A stretch of 64,000 bases of DNA, from assembly GCA_964468345.1 (NCBI GenBank), contig CAYXVZ010000001.1:248001-312000 (forward strand), read 5' to 3'. Source of the stretch: DALYLB01 sp964468345. Lineage in GTDB: Bacteria; Acidobacteriota; Blastocatellia; RBC074. Position numbers and translations under genes: made by a program. The first letter of the stretch is position 1; each line of letters opens with the position of its first letter. The notes below the pieces were generated by a model. The model was not told where the DNA came from and searched no databases. It saw only the letters and a list, made by a program, of their open reading frames with translations. Positions 39,001 through 47,304 of the stretch are shown here, piece by piece.

Positions 39001-39259
39001 GCGGCCGATTCTGATGACGACCTTTTCGATCGTCGCCGGGTTGATCCCAACGGCTGTTGGCATTGGGGCCGGCGCGGCACAACGCTCCGCCATCGCCGTA
39101 ACGATTATCGGCGGACAAACGCTCTGCCTTTTATTGACGCTGCTGGTAACGCCGGTGGCTTATTCCCTCCTATCGAACTTTGAAGGCGCCGGATTTTTCG
39201 GCCGCGCCCGCGCCGGCCTGACGGCCGTCAAAGCGAATGTAACGAGGATGTTCTGGTAA
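36059..39259 (+). CDS. RND-family efflux pump permease (AcrB/MexB-like)
   Basis: A 1066-residue inner-membrane transporter of the hydrophobe/amphiphile efflux type. N-terminal MTIAEVCVKRPVFAVML is typical. The proton-relay pair Asp399-Asp400 lies in VIDDAIVVLEN in TM4 (AcrB D407/D408). Twelve membrane helices and two porter halves are expected. Between about residues 491 and 530, after the first membrane half, lies an unusual hydrophilic insert rich in Glu, Asp, Arg and Gln. It is encoded by short tandem repeats at 37563-37626. The partner adaptor lies 59 bp upstream. The substrate is unknown; it probably exports toxic amphiphiles, drugs or lipids. Confidence 0.94.
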   Translation: MTIAEVCVKRPVFAVMLIGFLVVLGIFSFRDLGVDLFPKADPATVFVSVRLPGATPEEMTTQVVLPIEEALSTISGIDELRARIVEGTATVTVQFVLERDIEDAAQDVREKVAGATRQLPPNILPPVIQKADPDSEPVMTVAVASERSLRETTEIADKQIRRILETVDGVGEVSMSGGRDRQIRIYIDAEKLSAYGITINEVESAIRNENVEAPGGRIIRGDSEIGVRTMGRIDASSQFSDIIVKNLAGSPIRLRDIGKVEDDIAEARTFASIDRKPAILMDIRRQSGTNTVKIIDAIRAKLQSIQKELPPGFTLRITRDQSVFIRASIESLMEHLLLGSLLASLIVWVFIRNLRSVFIAAIAIPTSIIATFTLMKALDFTLNNMTLLALTLAVGIVIDDAIVVLENIYRFVEEKGYDPFRAAIEGTKEIALAVMATTLSLVIIFVPIAFMTGYARRYVYQFGWTMAFSIIVSMLVSFTLTPMLSARLLKRKDEEGREEDKETRRQGDKETAGESAIRNPQSAIPGHHASKESRLFLWIDRAYGWMLNWSLRHRILFTLLCLAVFATTFPLSNMIGRDWIPPDDQSELMVSLDLPEGSSIKVTADRIEELAERMTKEIDGVEFVVPQVPPEGRMNHSHVYIKLTDASKRKKTNIDIAGEIRKLMSQYKNMRFRVNIPSALGGGGEATFYPIRANLLGQDFNQVVELAKLCTEEMKKQPGLVDVEPGLNLNLPEYQVKVDRQKASDLGVRVADVARAVRLMFSGDDEISSYKEGDERYLVTMQLLPEQRNNPEMLARLMVPSAKLGQTRLDNLADISRGTGPARIERLNRQFQVGLNSNLKPGVSLDEGARQTTEAISHVALPEGYQFRFFGQVKVLEETTANLIITFLLASIFMYMVLAAQFESLLYPMIIMFSLPLSVPFALFSLWSTGRTLNLWSALGMLLLLGIVKKNAILQIDYTNQLRREGVPLQEAIVRANHVRLRPILMTTFSIVAGLIPTAVGIGAGAAQRSAIAVTIIGGQTLCLLLTLLVTPVAYSLLSNFEGAGFFGRARAGLTAVKANVTRMFW
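37563..37626 (+). repeat. In-frame 8-bp and 7-bp tandem repeats inside the RND pump gene
   Basis: Three perfect copies of AGACAAGG (37563-37586) and a partial fourth are followed, 12 bases on, by four perfect copies of AATCCGC (37599-37626). Both tracts stay in frame and encode a charged to polar segment (DKETRRQGDKE, then SAIRNPQ). The segment lies in the cytoplasmic loop between the membrane halves, where extra residues are likely tolerated. Confidence 0.9.
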
Positions 39260-39264
39260 GTTAT

Positions 39265-40083
39265 ATGAGATGGAATACGAACGCAGCGCTCAAAATTACA
39301 ATGCCGATGCTCGCCAGCCTGCTTTTTGCGGCCTGCTCTTCCGCCGAATCCGGCTCAACAGTCGCAACCAGGACCGCTGAAAACAGGGCGGCGACGGCGA
39401 CGGTCACGCCTCAATCGGCGAAGCCAGGCCTGGAAGAGATCGAAATCGGCAAAAGCGTGAACGGCCTTCCGATTCGGGCAACCATCTTTGGAGACGGAAA
39501 AAAAGCCGTTCTGGTCATGGGCGGGATTCACGGCAATGAGCCGGCGGGGGCTGCGCTTGCAAACGCGTTTGAACGATCCCTGCGCGCGCAGAAGATTTCA
39601 CCGGAGCTGAAAGTCATCGTGATTTCCGAAGCCAATCCGGACGGCCTTAAGGCGGGCACACGGCAAAACGCCCGTAATGTTGACTTGAACCGCAACTTCC
39701 CTTCGAAATCCTGGCAGCCGGCGGCAACCAAAGATCGCTATCAGCCCGGCCCGGCCGCGGCATCCGAGCCCGAAACCAAAGCCTTCGTGGCCCTGCTCGA
39801 TCAGTATCGCCCTGCATTGATTATTTCCATTCACGCCCCGCTGAATTGCGTGAACTGGGATGGCCCCGCGGAGTCGGTGGCCAAGCTGCTGGCTGATGCG
39901 ACGGGCTACCCTTTGAAACAGGATATCGGCTATCCGACGCCCGGATCGCTGGGAACCTTTGCCGGCATCGATCGAAAAATCCCCACGATTACGCTGGAAC
40001 TGCGAGCCCAGGAATCCGATGAGCAGACAGAAAAAAATGTGAAAGCGCTTGAACGCGCGGTCCAGTCGATGGCCACACCGTGA
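39265..40083 (+). CDS. M14-family zinc carboxypeptidase-like lipoprotein
   Basis: A 272-residue lipoprotein (lipobox Cys24 in LFAAC) starting 5 bp after the pump stop codon, so it probably belongs to the efflux operon. The M14/MpaA-like domain shows the first zinc-ligand pair in GIHGNEP, the substrate-binding Asn-Arg in DLNRNFP, the third zinc His in ISIHAPLNC, and the catalytic Glu in TITLELRAQ. MpaA relatives cleave gamma-D-Glu-diaminopimelate amides in cell-wall peptides. Cell-wall recycling or processing is therefore the likely role. Confidence 0.85.
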   Translation: MRWNTNAALKITMPMLASLLFAACSSAESGSTVATRTAENRAATATVTPQSAKPGLEEIEIGKSVNGLPIRATIFGDGKKAVLVMGGIHGNEPAGAALANAFERSLRAQKISPELKVIVISEANPDGLKAGTRQNARNVDLNRNFPSKSWQPAATKDRYQPGPAAASEPETKAFVALLDQYRPALIISIHAPLNCVNWDGPAESVAKLLADATGYPLKQDIGYPTPGSLGTFAGIDRKIPTITLELRAQESDEQTEKNVKALERAVQSMATP

Positions 40084-40128
40084 GATTGTCTAAATCAGGA
40101 TAAGAAGAAATATTGGTAGAGAGGAACA

Positions 40129-40237
40129 GAAATCAAAAGGCAAAAGGCAAATATCGAAAGGTAAAAGTACGAACCTCATCTCGCAAGTAGATTTCAGAGG
40201 CGATCCTTTTGCCTTTTGATATTTGCCTTTTGATTTC
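40129..40237. terminator. Heptamer-based inverted repeat between convergent genes
   Basis: The left arm 40129-40167 and right arm 40206-40237 pair well, but the left arm has one more 7-base unit (AAAAGGC) than the right. Both contain AAAAGGC and AAATATC units seen in the repeat at 12995-13088. It lies between the convergent M14 and nrnA genes, so a bidirectional terminator is the expected function. The one-unit length difference suggests slippage of the heptamer array. Confidence 0.7.
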
Positions 40238-40288
40238 TTCGTTGAAGCTCGTCTCCGCGCCCTTTTTTAAACCGGCCACGCAATTGCA

Positions 40289-41275
40289 CTACCTGGGCTT
40301 GATTTCCCTTCCATTGACGGCGGGAGCCAAGTCAACGGCCTCTTTGAGTTTTTCGATGACTTCGCGGGAAAGCTGGTCATAATCTGCTTTGATTGTGAAA
40401 CCGGCGGCATTTGCGTGGCCGCCGCCGCCGAACTGCTCAGCCACGCGAGCGACATTCACGCGGTTTTTCGATCGCAATGAAATGCGATAGGTGTGGGTGG
40501 CAAGCTCGCGGAAGAAAGCGACGGCTTCGACATCACCGATGGTCAATGGATACGTGATGATCCCATCCGAGTCGTCTTCGTTCGCGCCCGTCTCCGCCAT
40601 GGCTTCCTTCGTCATCGTAATCCAGGCAATCCGGCCCGAGTCATCCCGCTTGAGCGTCGACAGCACGGTGCCGGTCAGTTGCACCTTGGCATAGGGGTAG
40701 TTGTAAAAAATCGCCTGCGATAACTTGGCCGGCTGCGCGCCGTGGCGGACCAGTTCGCTGGCGATCTTGAAGGTTCGTTCCGTGGTATTCGAGAAATGGA
40801 AGGATCCCGTGTCGGTCAACAGGGCGGCATAGACGCAACTTGCAATTTCAGGTGTGATCTTTGATCCAATAGCCTTGGCGAGGTTATAGATCATTTCTCC
40901 CACCGCGGCCGCCGTCGAATCGATCCAATTGAGATTTCCAAAAAGAAGCGTCGTCGAATGATGATCGATATTTACGACAAACTGATCCTTCAGGCTGGGC
41001 AATCCGGGACGGGTGACATCGCTGCACTCAATGACAAACACGGCGTCGTATGCGCGGTCCACGTCTTTTACGACCCGGACTTCATTCGCTCCCGGGAGGC
41101 GGGAATAGGAATGCGGCACCGTGTCGCACATGATCACTTCCGCGTCTTTTCCCAAGCCGCGCAATATCCAACACAATGCCAGCGAAGATCCCAGGCTGTC
41201 ACCATCCGGACGAATGTGTGAGGTGATGGCAAAGGTATTATTTTTTTCAATCAGCTCTATTACCTGACCCAACAT
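40289..41275 (-). CDS. nrnA: DHH/DHHA1 phosphoesterase, oligoribonuclease/pAp phosphatase
   Basis: A 328-residue NrnA-type enzyme. The DHH domain starts with HIRPDGDS (His20, Asp24, Asp26), followed by NIDHHSTT and the DTGSFHF segment. The DHHA1 domain carries the GGGGHANAAG motif. NrnA degrades short oligoribonucleotides to mononucleotides and dephosphorylates 3'-phosphoadenosine 5'-phosphate in the cytoplasm. It is the last visible gene of the rimP-nusA-infB-rbfA cluster. The gap to rbfA is 104 bp. The ATG lacks a strong ribosome-binding site, but no better start is present. Confidence 0.93.
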   Translation of the reverse strand: MLGQVIELIEKNNTFAITSHIRPDGDSLGSSLALCWILRGLGKDAEVIMCDTVPHSYSRLPGANEVRVVKDVDRAYDAVFVIECSDVTRPGLPSLKDQFVVNIDHHSTTLLFGNLNWIDSTAAAVGEMIYNLAKAIGSKITPEIASCVYAALLTDTGSFHFSNTTERTFKIASELVRHGAQPAKLSQAIFYNYPYAKVQLTGTVLSTLKRDDSGRIAWITMTKEAMAETGANEDDSDGIITYPLTIGDVEAVAFFRELATHTYRISLRSKNRVNVARVAEQFGGGGHANAAGFTIKADYDQLSREVIEKLKEAVDLAPAVNGREIKPR

Positions 41276-41379
41276 ACTTCGGCCACGCCCGGCTCGGAGA
41301 AAGGAGAACCGACAGGTCTAAGGATCCGAATCAGGGACCTGAGCGCAGTACCGAGGGCCTGCGCCGGCGACCTGATTGT

Positions 41380-41763
41380 TCAAGACTCCTGCTCTAAGGT
41401 TCCGTCTTCCGTATTCTCGGGCAACTCCTTTTTGATTTCCGTGATCAGTTGCAACATCCGGTCCCCCTGCTCGATGCTGTCATCGTAGTCGAAGGTGATC
41501 TCGGGAATGTACCGCAGTCGGATACGGGCGCCGATCTGACGTCGAACAAAGCCACTCGCTTTTTCGAGTGCGCGTAGGGTTTCCTGTCTCTGGGTCGGGG
41601 ATCCCAGCACGCTGACCAGCGTCTTTGCGTAACGAAGGTCAGGACTGACTTCAACGCCGGTGACCGTCACGAGGCCCACTCGTGGGTCACGCAGCTCCCG
41701 CGATATAATCGCGCTGATCTCGTTCTTCAATTCCTCAGCCAGTCTGTTTGAGCGATATGCCAT
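41380..41763 (-). CDS. rbfA: 30S ribosome-binding factor A
   Basis: A 127-residue RbfA protein that binds the 30S subunit during late maturation and helps 16S rRNA 5'-end processing. The family pattern RSNRLAEELKNEISAIISREL starts at residue 3, and RDPRVGLVTVTGVEVSPDLRYAKT follows. Its length is typical. A weak ribosome-binding site precedes the ATG. It sits between infB and nrnA as in many bacteria. The gap to infB is 51 bp, so it is likely in the same operon. Confidence 0.95.
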   Translation of the reverse strand: MAYRSNRLAEELKNEISAIISRELRDPRVGLVTVTGVEVSPDLRYAKTLVSVLGSPTQRQETLRALEKASGFVRRQIGARIRLRYIPEITFDYDDSIEQGDRMLQLITEIKKELPENTEDGTLEQES

Positions 41764-41814
41764 AGATGTAACGGAGACCGAATCCGTTGCGCGGCGCGGG
41801 CTCCGTGGCGCGAA

Positions 41815-44800
41815 CTATAATTTGGTCGGCGCGACCTTCTCTACGATATAGGCCTCAATGACATCCCCGACCTTGTAATCGTTGAAGCGGTCGAGCGTAA
41901 TCCCGCACTCATAGCCCTGTTGCACTTCGCTCACGTCATCTTTGAAGCGTCGCAGCGAGCCGATCGAGGTTTCGAAGATCACGACGTTGTCGCGTATCAG
42001 ACGCGCCTGGGCGGTGCGCTTGATCGACCCGTTGAGAACCATCGAACCGGCGACCGAACCGACCTTGGGAACGCGAATGACATCGCGAACCTCGGCCTTG
42101 CCGAGGATGACGTCCCTGAGCGTCGCTTCCATCAAACCGAGCATCGCGTTTCGGATCTCTTCCTCGACCTTGTAGATGATCGAGTGGAGCCGGATATCGA
42201 CCTCTTCCTGTTTGGCGATTTCATCGGCGCGGGACTCGGGCCGGACATTGAACCCGATGATGACCGTCGCGGCGCCGGTTTCGGTCGCATTGGAGGCGCT
42301 GGCGAGAAGCACATCGTCATACGTGATGGCGCCTACGCCCGCGCGAATAATGCGCACCTTGACCTTTTCGGTCGAGAGTTTGACCAGCGTGTCCTTGAGC
42401 ACTTCTACGGATCCCTGCACGTCCGCCTTGAGAATGACGAGCAGTTCTTTGACTTCGCCGGTTTCGAGTTGCAGGGCCAGTTGATCGAGGCCGCGCGCCG
42501 CGGTTCTGGAAAGCTGCGTGATGCGCGCTTTCGACAGTCGCAGTTGCGAAATCTGCTGCGCCTTCGAGACGTCATCTACGACCTGGAACTGATCGCCCGC
42601 CGCGGGCACGCCTTCCAGTCCGAGCACTTCGACCGGCGTGGCCGGCCCGGATTCCAGAATGCGATTTCCGCGGTCGTCAACAAGGGCTCGCACTTTGCCG
42701 AAATAATTGCCGACGATAAAAGGCTCGCCGATTTTGAGCGTGCCGTTTTGAATCAGCACGGTCGCGACCGAACCGCGGCCGCGATCCAGCTTGGCTTCGA
42801 GCACCGTTCCCGTCGCCATGCGCTTCGGATTCGATTTCAATTCCAGAATGTCCGCCGTGAGCAGGATCATTTCGAGCAGCCCGTCGATGTTCTGACGCTT
42901 CTTGGCCGAAACTTCCACCATTTCGATATCGCCGCCCCAATTGCTCCAGAGCAGGCCCCGATCCGCGAGTTCCTTGCGAACGCGATCCGGATTGGCATCG
43001 GGCTTGTCGATCTTGTTGATCGCCACGACAATCGGCACCTTGGCGGCCTTTGCGTGTTCAATGGCTTCGACTGTCTGCGGCATCACGCCGTCGTCCGCCG
43101 CCACAACGAGAACCACGATATCCGTCACGCGCGCGCCGCGGGCGCGCATCATCGTGAAAGCTTCGTGACCCGGCGTATCGAGGAATACAACGCGGCGGTC
43201 CTTGCCCGGATCATCGGGATTGGGAACTTCGACGGAATACGCGCCGATGTGCTGCGTAATGCCGCCGGCTTCGCCTTCCGCAACGCGCGCGGAGCGAATG
43301 GCGTCGAGCAGGCTCGTTTTTCCGTGATCGACGTGTCCCATCACCGTGACGACCGGAGCGCGCGGATCGGTGTCTTCCATTGCTTCCGGCGTGATCTCGA
43401 ATTCGGACTCGATGATCATGTCCTCGAATTCGCCGAAGGAAACATCCCAGCCATACTCACGGCCGAGTTCCGTGGCCATTTCGTGGGTGATGGTCTGATT
43501 GATCGTCGCCATCACGCCCCGCTGCATCAGGGCGGTCACGATATCGCGCGGCTTGGCCTCGATCTTTTCAGCGAATTCGCGGACGGTGCTGCCTTCCACA
43601 ATCCGGATGGGCTTGAGTTCCGCGGGCGCCTGACGCATCGCGGGCGCGGTCGCCATCGCATTGTTTCGGCGCGGCGCGAGTTTCTGCGTATTTCCTTCCT
43701 GGAATTTTTCTTTTTCTTTGCTTCGCTGCTGGTTGCGGCCCTTGGGCCGCTTGTCCGCCGGCGGGATGTACACGGTGCGTTGTTGCGCACCCGAGGGAAG
43801 GATATGAACGTCTTTTCCTTCACCGCGCGGCTGTCCGGGTTGACCCGGCTTCCCTTCGCCCACTGCGACGCCCTGTTTTCCCTGCGGAACCGGTTGTGGT
43901 TTGGGCGGGGCAGGCTTGGGCATGGGCCCGCGCGGCGCAAGCTTGATGACTTTGGTGCCGCCGGGCGCCGTTCCCGGAGAGGTTCCGGGAGCCTTGCTCG
44001 ACAAACCGCCCGGTGTCACCGGTGGTTTGGGAAGCGGCCCCGTGGTTCCTTTCGCCGGAGGCGGCGGAGTTTGCGGCGCGGCCTGTGGCGGCGGGACGGG
44101 GCGCGGAAGCGGCAGCGGAATCGTCGTCTGCCCGTGCGATGGGGGCGCGGGCGGCGTAGGCGGTGGCGCGGCCGGTGCGGGCGCCTTGGTCTCGACCGGG
44201 GCCTCGACCGGTTTCTCTTCCGCCTGAACAGGCATAGGCTCGGGAGCCTGCGGCTCAACCACGGGTTCCACAACCGGCGCTTCAACCTCGACCATCGCCG
44301 GCGCCACGGGTGTTACGGGCGGCGCTAATTTCGTTACGCGTGACTTCTGATCGGACTGAATAGGAGGCGGCTCCGGCTGTGCCGGGGGCACGACCTTGGG
44401 CGGCGCGGGGGCAGGCGTTGCTGCCTGCACGGGCGGAGGCGCCGGCCTCGATGGCGGCGTTATTGTCTTGACCGTTTGAACTTGCGACGCGGGAGCGACC
44501 GGCGGCGGCGCGACAACAGGCGCAGGCGCAGGAGCAGGCTCAGGCACTGGTTCGGGTCCCGGGGCGCTCGAATCGGCTGGCGCTGGCGCCGTTCCGGCAG
44601 CAGAAATCTCGCCTGGCGCGTGTTTGATCAATCTCGCCGTGCGAGAAGGCGCAGTGGCCTCTTTCTTTTTTGGATAGTACATTTCACGAATCTTGGCCGC
44701 AATTGCATCATCGAGGGTGTTCGAGGCAACACTAACATCTACGCCCATACGGCGGGCGTCCTCAAGAATCTTCTTGCTCTCGAGTTTAAGTTCTTTCGCT

Positions 44801-44826
44801 AAATCGTAAATTCTTACCTTTCCCAT
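41815..44826 (-). CDS. infB: Translation initiation factor IF-2
   Basis: A 1003-residue IF-2. The N-terminal 60 residues are the IF2_N domain (RIYDLAKELKLESKKILEDARR). A very long Pro/Ala-rich linker (about residues 60-350) and a second IF2_N segment follow. The GTPase domain has G1 GHVDHGKT (residues 497-504), the DTPGHEAF G3 motif and NKID. Domains for initiator tRNA and ribosome binding form the C-terminal part. AAGGA precedes the ATG. It places initiator tRNA on the 30S subunit. The extended linker is common in GC-rich lineages. Confidence 0.97.
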   Translation of the reverse strand: MGKVRIYDLAKELKLESKKILEDARRMGVDVSVASNTLDDAIAAKIREMYYPKKKEATAPSRTARLIKHAPGEISAAGTAPAPADSSAPGPEPVPEPAPAPAPVVAPPPVAPASQVQTVKTITPPSRPAPPPVQAATPAPAPPKVVPPAQPEPPPIQSDQKSRVTKLAPPVTPVAPAMVEVEAPVVEPVVEPQAPEPMPVQAEEKPVEAPVETKAPAPAAPPPTPPAPPSHGQTTIPLPLPRPVPPPQAAPQTPPPPAKGTTGPLPKPPVTPGGLSSKAPGTSPGTAPGGTKVIKLAPRGPMPKPAPPKPQPVPQGKQGVAVGEGKPGQPGQPRGEGKDVHILPSGAQQRTVYIPPADKRPKGRNQQRSKEKEKFQEGNTQKLAPRRNNAMATAPAMRQAPAELKPIRIVEGSTVREFAEKIEAKPRDIVTALMQRGVMATINQTITHEMATELGREYGWDVSFGEFEDMIIESEFEITPEAMEDTDPRAPVVTVMGHVDHGKTSLLDAIRSARVAEGEAGGITQHIGAYSVEVPNPDDPGKDRRVVFLDTPGHEAFTMMRARGARVTDIVVLVVAADDGVMPQTVEAIEHAKAAKVPIVVAINKIDKPDANPDRVRKELADRGLLWSNWGGDIEMVEVSAKKRQNIDGLLEMILLTADILELKSNPKRMATGTVLEAKLDRGRGSVATVLIQNGTLKIGEPFIVGNYFGKVRALVDDRGNRILESGPATPVEVLGLEGVPAAGDQFQVVDDVSKAQQISQLRLSKARITQLSRTAARGLDQLALQLETGEVKELLVILKADVQGSVEVLKDTLVKLSTEKVKVRIIRAGVGAITYDDVLLASASNATETGAATVIIGFNVRPESRADEIAKQEEVDIRLHSIIYKVEEEIRNAMLGLMEATLRDVILGKAEVRDVIRVPKVGSVAGSMVLNGSIKRTAQARLIRDNVVIFETSIGSLRRFKDDVSEVQQGYECGITLDRFNDYKVGDVIEAYIVEKVAPTKL

Positions 44827-45030
44827 TCAGTCCTTTTTGAGTTGAGAGTTCGGGAGTTCGAGGATTGTTGCATCCAGCAATAAATCCACAATGACGGATC
44901 CGGGATGCACGGGGCCGATCCCACGGCAGAGTCGGACAGAGTCCAGTCCTTGGCAAGAGACCGAAGCTCCTCAACTCCCTTTCCGGCATCCGGTCTCGTT
45001 ACGCTCCCAGCATGATCTGAACCCTCATAC
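44827..45030 (-). other. nusA-infB gap without ylxR
   Basis: A 204-bp gap between nusA and infB. Many bacteria have ylxR (rnpM), and some ylxQ, at this place. I see no reading frame with their Cys-containing signature (usually a motif like CVGC near the N terminus), and a minus-strand frame crossing it has no family features. No clear terminator is visible, so nusA and infB are probably still co-transcribed. Confidence 0.5.
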
Positions 45031-46524
45031 TCATTCGGCCGTCTCTGTCTTATTGCCGGAAACGGCTTCCGCCGTCTCCTCAGTTTCTTGCGACGCTTCA
45101 TCCGCATCGTCGCTTTCAGCATCCAGAGACGAGGCCTCGACCGAAGATGCCTCTTCGGAATTTTCGTCCCCCTCTTGGGCGCTGTCTTCTTCGGCCGATT
45201 CCAATGCGCTCTCGTCAACATCCGACTCATCCTGTGTCACGCGAGCGCGGCGTGCATTGGTAATGGCAATCGCCATATCGAGCAATTCCTGAGCTTCGTC
45301 GATACTCAGGTCCAGCCATTCCGACAGGTCGTCGACGGTCGCTTCCGCAAGCTGTTCGACTGTCTCGACGCCGTGTTCCGCAAGGGCTTCGCTATCGGAC
45401 GGCGAAATGCCCTCGATGGAGGAAAGTTTGACGATGGGAGCGGAAATCATCTGCTCCATCTGCGAAGCGATCTCTCGCTTCATGTCTTCCTCGCTGCGAA
45501 TGTCGATATCCCATCCGACGAGCTTTGCGGCGAGCCGGACGTTCTGCCCGCGCTTTCCGATCGCCAGGCTCTGCTGCTCGTTTTCGACCGTGACCTGCAA
45601 TTTGCGGTCGTCGAAATCGAGAACGGTCACCTTGCTGACCTTGGCCGGCGAAAGCGCGTTTGCGGCAAAGATTGCGGGATCTTCGGACCATTCGATGATG
45701 TCGATCTTTTCGCCGCGCAGTTCGCGAATGATGGATTGGACGCGCGAGCCTTTCATGCCGACGCAGGCGCCGACCGGATCGACGTCCCGTTCGTTCGACA
45801 TCACGGCGATCTTCGCGCGGTCGCCGGGTTCGCGAACGGCGGCTTTGATAACGACTGTGCCGTCGTAAATTTCCGGTACTTCCATCTCAAAAAGCCGCTT
45901 GAGCAATTCGGGACTGGTGCGCGAAACCTCGATCTGGGGACCTTTCGATTCGCGACCAACGTCGGAAATCACGACGCGGATACGTTCGCCCTGTGTAAAG
46001 GATTCCGTTCGGGATTGCTGGGATTTCGGCATCACGGCTTCGATGCCGTTGCCGATATCGATAATCACCTTTCCGCCTTCGAACCGCTTCACGAATCCAT
46101 TGACGAGTTCTCCGAGGCGGCTGATGTATTCTTCGTAAACGTTGTTGCGCTCGGCTTCGCGAACTTTCTGCAAAATGATCTGCTTTGCGGTCTGCGCCGC
46201 AATGCGTCCCAGGTCCTCAACAGGCCGGGGCAGTTCGAGCATGTCGCCGACTTCCGCGCCCTCGCCCACTTCCGCATTGGCGTCTTCCACCGTCATTTCA
46301 CGCGAAGGGTCCGTGACTTCATCAACGACGGTTTTCACTGCATAAAGTTCGACGCCGCCGGTTTCGAGGTTGTAGCGCGCGTGCAGATCCTCGCCCGATT
46401 TGAACTGTTTGCGAGAAGCGGTGACGACCGCGTCCTCGATCGCACTGATAATGACAGCCGGATCGATTTTCTTTTCTTTACTTAAAACTTCGATATTCTG
46501 TGCTATCGAACTGAGTGTGCTCAT
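45031..46524 (-). CDS. nusA: Transcription termination/antitermination protein NusA
   Basis: A 497-residue NusA. Order: N-terminal RNA-polymerase-binding domain (about 1-135), S1 domain (about 140-205; FVKRFEGGKVIIDIGNGIEAV), KH1 (about 215-285), KH2 (about 290-350; GKRGQNVRLAAKLVGWDIDI), a short helical repeat (about 380-430), and an acidic tail rich in Asp, Glu and Ser (about 437-497). It binds RNA polymerase and promotes pausing, termination and antitermination. It lies in the rimP-nusA-infB operon. The ribosome-binding site is weak. Confidence 0.97.
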   Translation of the reverse strand: MSTLSSIAQNIEVLSKEKKIDPAVIISAIEDAVVTASRKQFKSGEDLHARYNLETGGVELYAVKTVVDEVTDPSREMTVEDANAEVGEGAEVGDMLELPRPVEDLGRIAAQTAKQIILQKVREAERNNVYEEYISRLGELVNGFVKRFEGGKVIIDIGNGIEAVMPKSQQSRTESFTQGERIRVVISDVGRESKGPQIEVSRTSPELLKRLFEMEVPEIYDGTVVIKAAVREPGDRAKIAVMSNERDVDPVGACVGMKGSRVQSIIRELRGEKIDIIEWSEDPAIFAANALSPAKVSKVTVLDFDDRKLQVTVENEQQSLAIGKRGQNVRLAAKLVGWDIDIRSEEDMKREIASQMEQMISAPIVKLSSIEGISPSDSEALAEHGVETVEQLAEATVDDLSEWLDLSIDEAQELLDMAIAITNARRARVTQDESDVDESALESAEEDSAQEGDENSEEASSVEASSLDAESDDADEASQETEETAEAVSGNKTETAE

Positions 46525-46550
46525 ATGTTCTTCAGGACCCGAATTTCAAT

Positions 46551-47024
46551 TTAAGGTCTTTCTCGCGGTTCGATTTCAACATTCGCCTTGACGATCTTAT
46601 CGAGAGGCAGCCTGTGGCGTTTGCCGGTTTCGTCTTCGATCACCGCCGCGACTCCCGATTCTCGATCGAGGCCGATCAGGCGGCCGTGGAAATTGCGCTG
46701 GCCCTCGATCGCCTCCGAGATTCTTGCGTGGCAAGGAAGCCCGGCGAATCGCTCGTAATCAGCTTCCTTGTACAAGCCGCGATCTAACCCCGGGGATGCG
46801 ACTTCGAGAGTGTATTGGGATTCGATCGGGTCCTCGACGTCGAGGACCACGCTCAACCGTTCACTGACCCGGGAGCAGTCATCGATGGTTACGCCTTCCG
46901 GCTTGTCGATATAAACTCGAAGAATTGCGTTTCTCCCGCCGGTCAGTTCCGCGTGCACAAGCTCCAGCCCTTCCTGGCTGACGGCACGTTCGATGATCTC
47001 GTTGACTCGCGGATCGAGTTTCAA
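46551..47024 (-). CDS. rimP: Ribosome maturation factor RimP
   Basis: A 157-residue RimP, which assists maturation of the 30S subunit. The start codon is TTG (complement of 47022-47024), supported by GGGAG 9 bases upstream. Family features are LVHAELTGG, LRVYIDKPEGVTIDDCSRVSE, YTLEVASPGLDR and the C-terminal SH3-like part (HGRLIGLDRESGVAAVIED). It begins the minus-strand translation operon. An intrinsic-terminator-like hairpin sits about 75 bases upstream in the leader and may regulate the operon. Confidence 0.95.
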   Translation of the reverse strand: MKLDPRVNEIIERAVSQEGLELVHAELTGGRNAILRVYIDKPEGVTIDDCSRVSERLSVVLDVEDPIESQYTLEVASPGLDRGLYKEADYERFAGLPCHARISEAIEGQRNFHGRLIGLDRESGVAAVIEDETGKRHRLPLDKIVKANVEIEPRERP

Positions 47025-47098
47025 CTTGAGAACTCCCTTCTCGCTGCGGTTGTGAACTGGAGATCGTCAGGGGACCAATTCGAACCAACTGACCGATT

Positions 47099-47124
47099 AA
47101 AAAAGGTGGGCGCCACGCCCACCT
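47099..47124 (-). terminator. Terminator-like hairpin in the rimP leader
   Basis: On the minus strand, AGGTGGGCG pairs with CGCCCACCT over 9 bp with a 3-base loop, followed by six T residues. It lies about 75 bases before the rimP start codon, with no gene upstream on this strand for which it would be an ordinary terminator. It may therefore attenuate the operon, terminate an upstream read-through, or stop antisense RNA from elsewhere. Confidence 0.6.
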
Positions 47125-47304
47125 CGAAGGTAAAATGGATAATAGCCGGAAGAATTAACGAAATCAAGCAGGTGCGCCGCCCGATTGTGGATTTCCACAT
47201 TCCTTTAACAGTGCGCGCAGGGTGTTCAAGCCGCCGGCGATTGGACTATGATCCCTTTGCATTTCTGACGCGATGCCGACTGGACCGGAGTAGAACCAAG
47301 CCTT

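Noticed and set aside
41920..44328. 802-residue open frame opposite infB
   Set aside because: It is the antisense shadow of the Pro/Ala-rich infB gene, rich in Arg and His with no start signal or domain.
47065..47100. tRNA-like TTCGAA segment before rimP
   Set aside because: On the minus strand GGTTCGAATTGG resembles a T-loop, and metY precedes rimP in E. coli, but the flanking bases do not form a T-stem and no acceptor or anticodon arms can be built.
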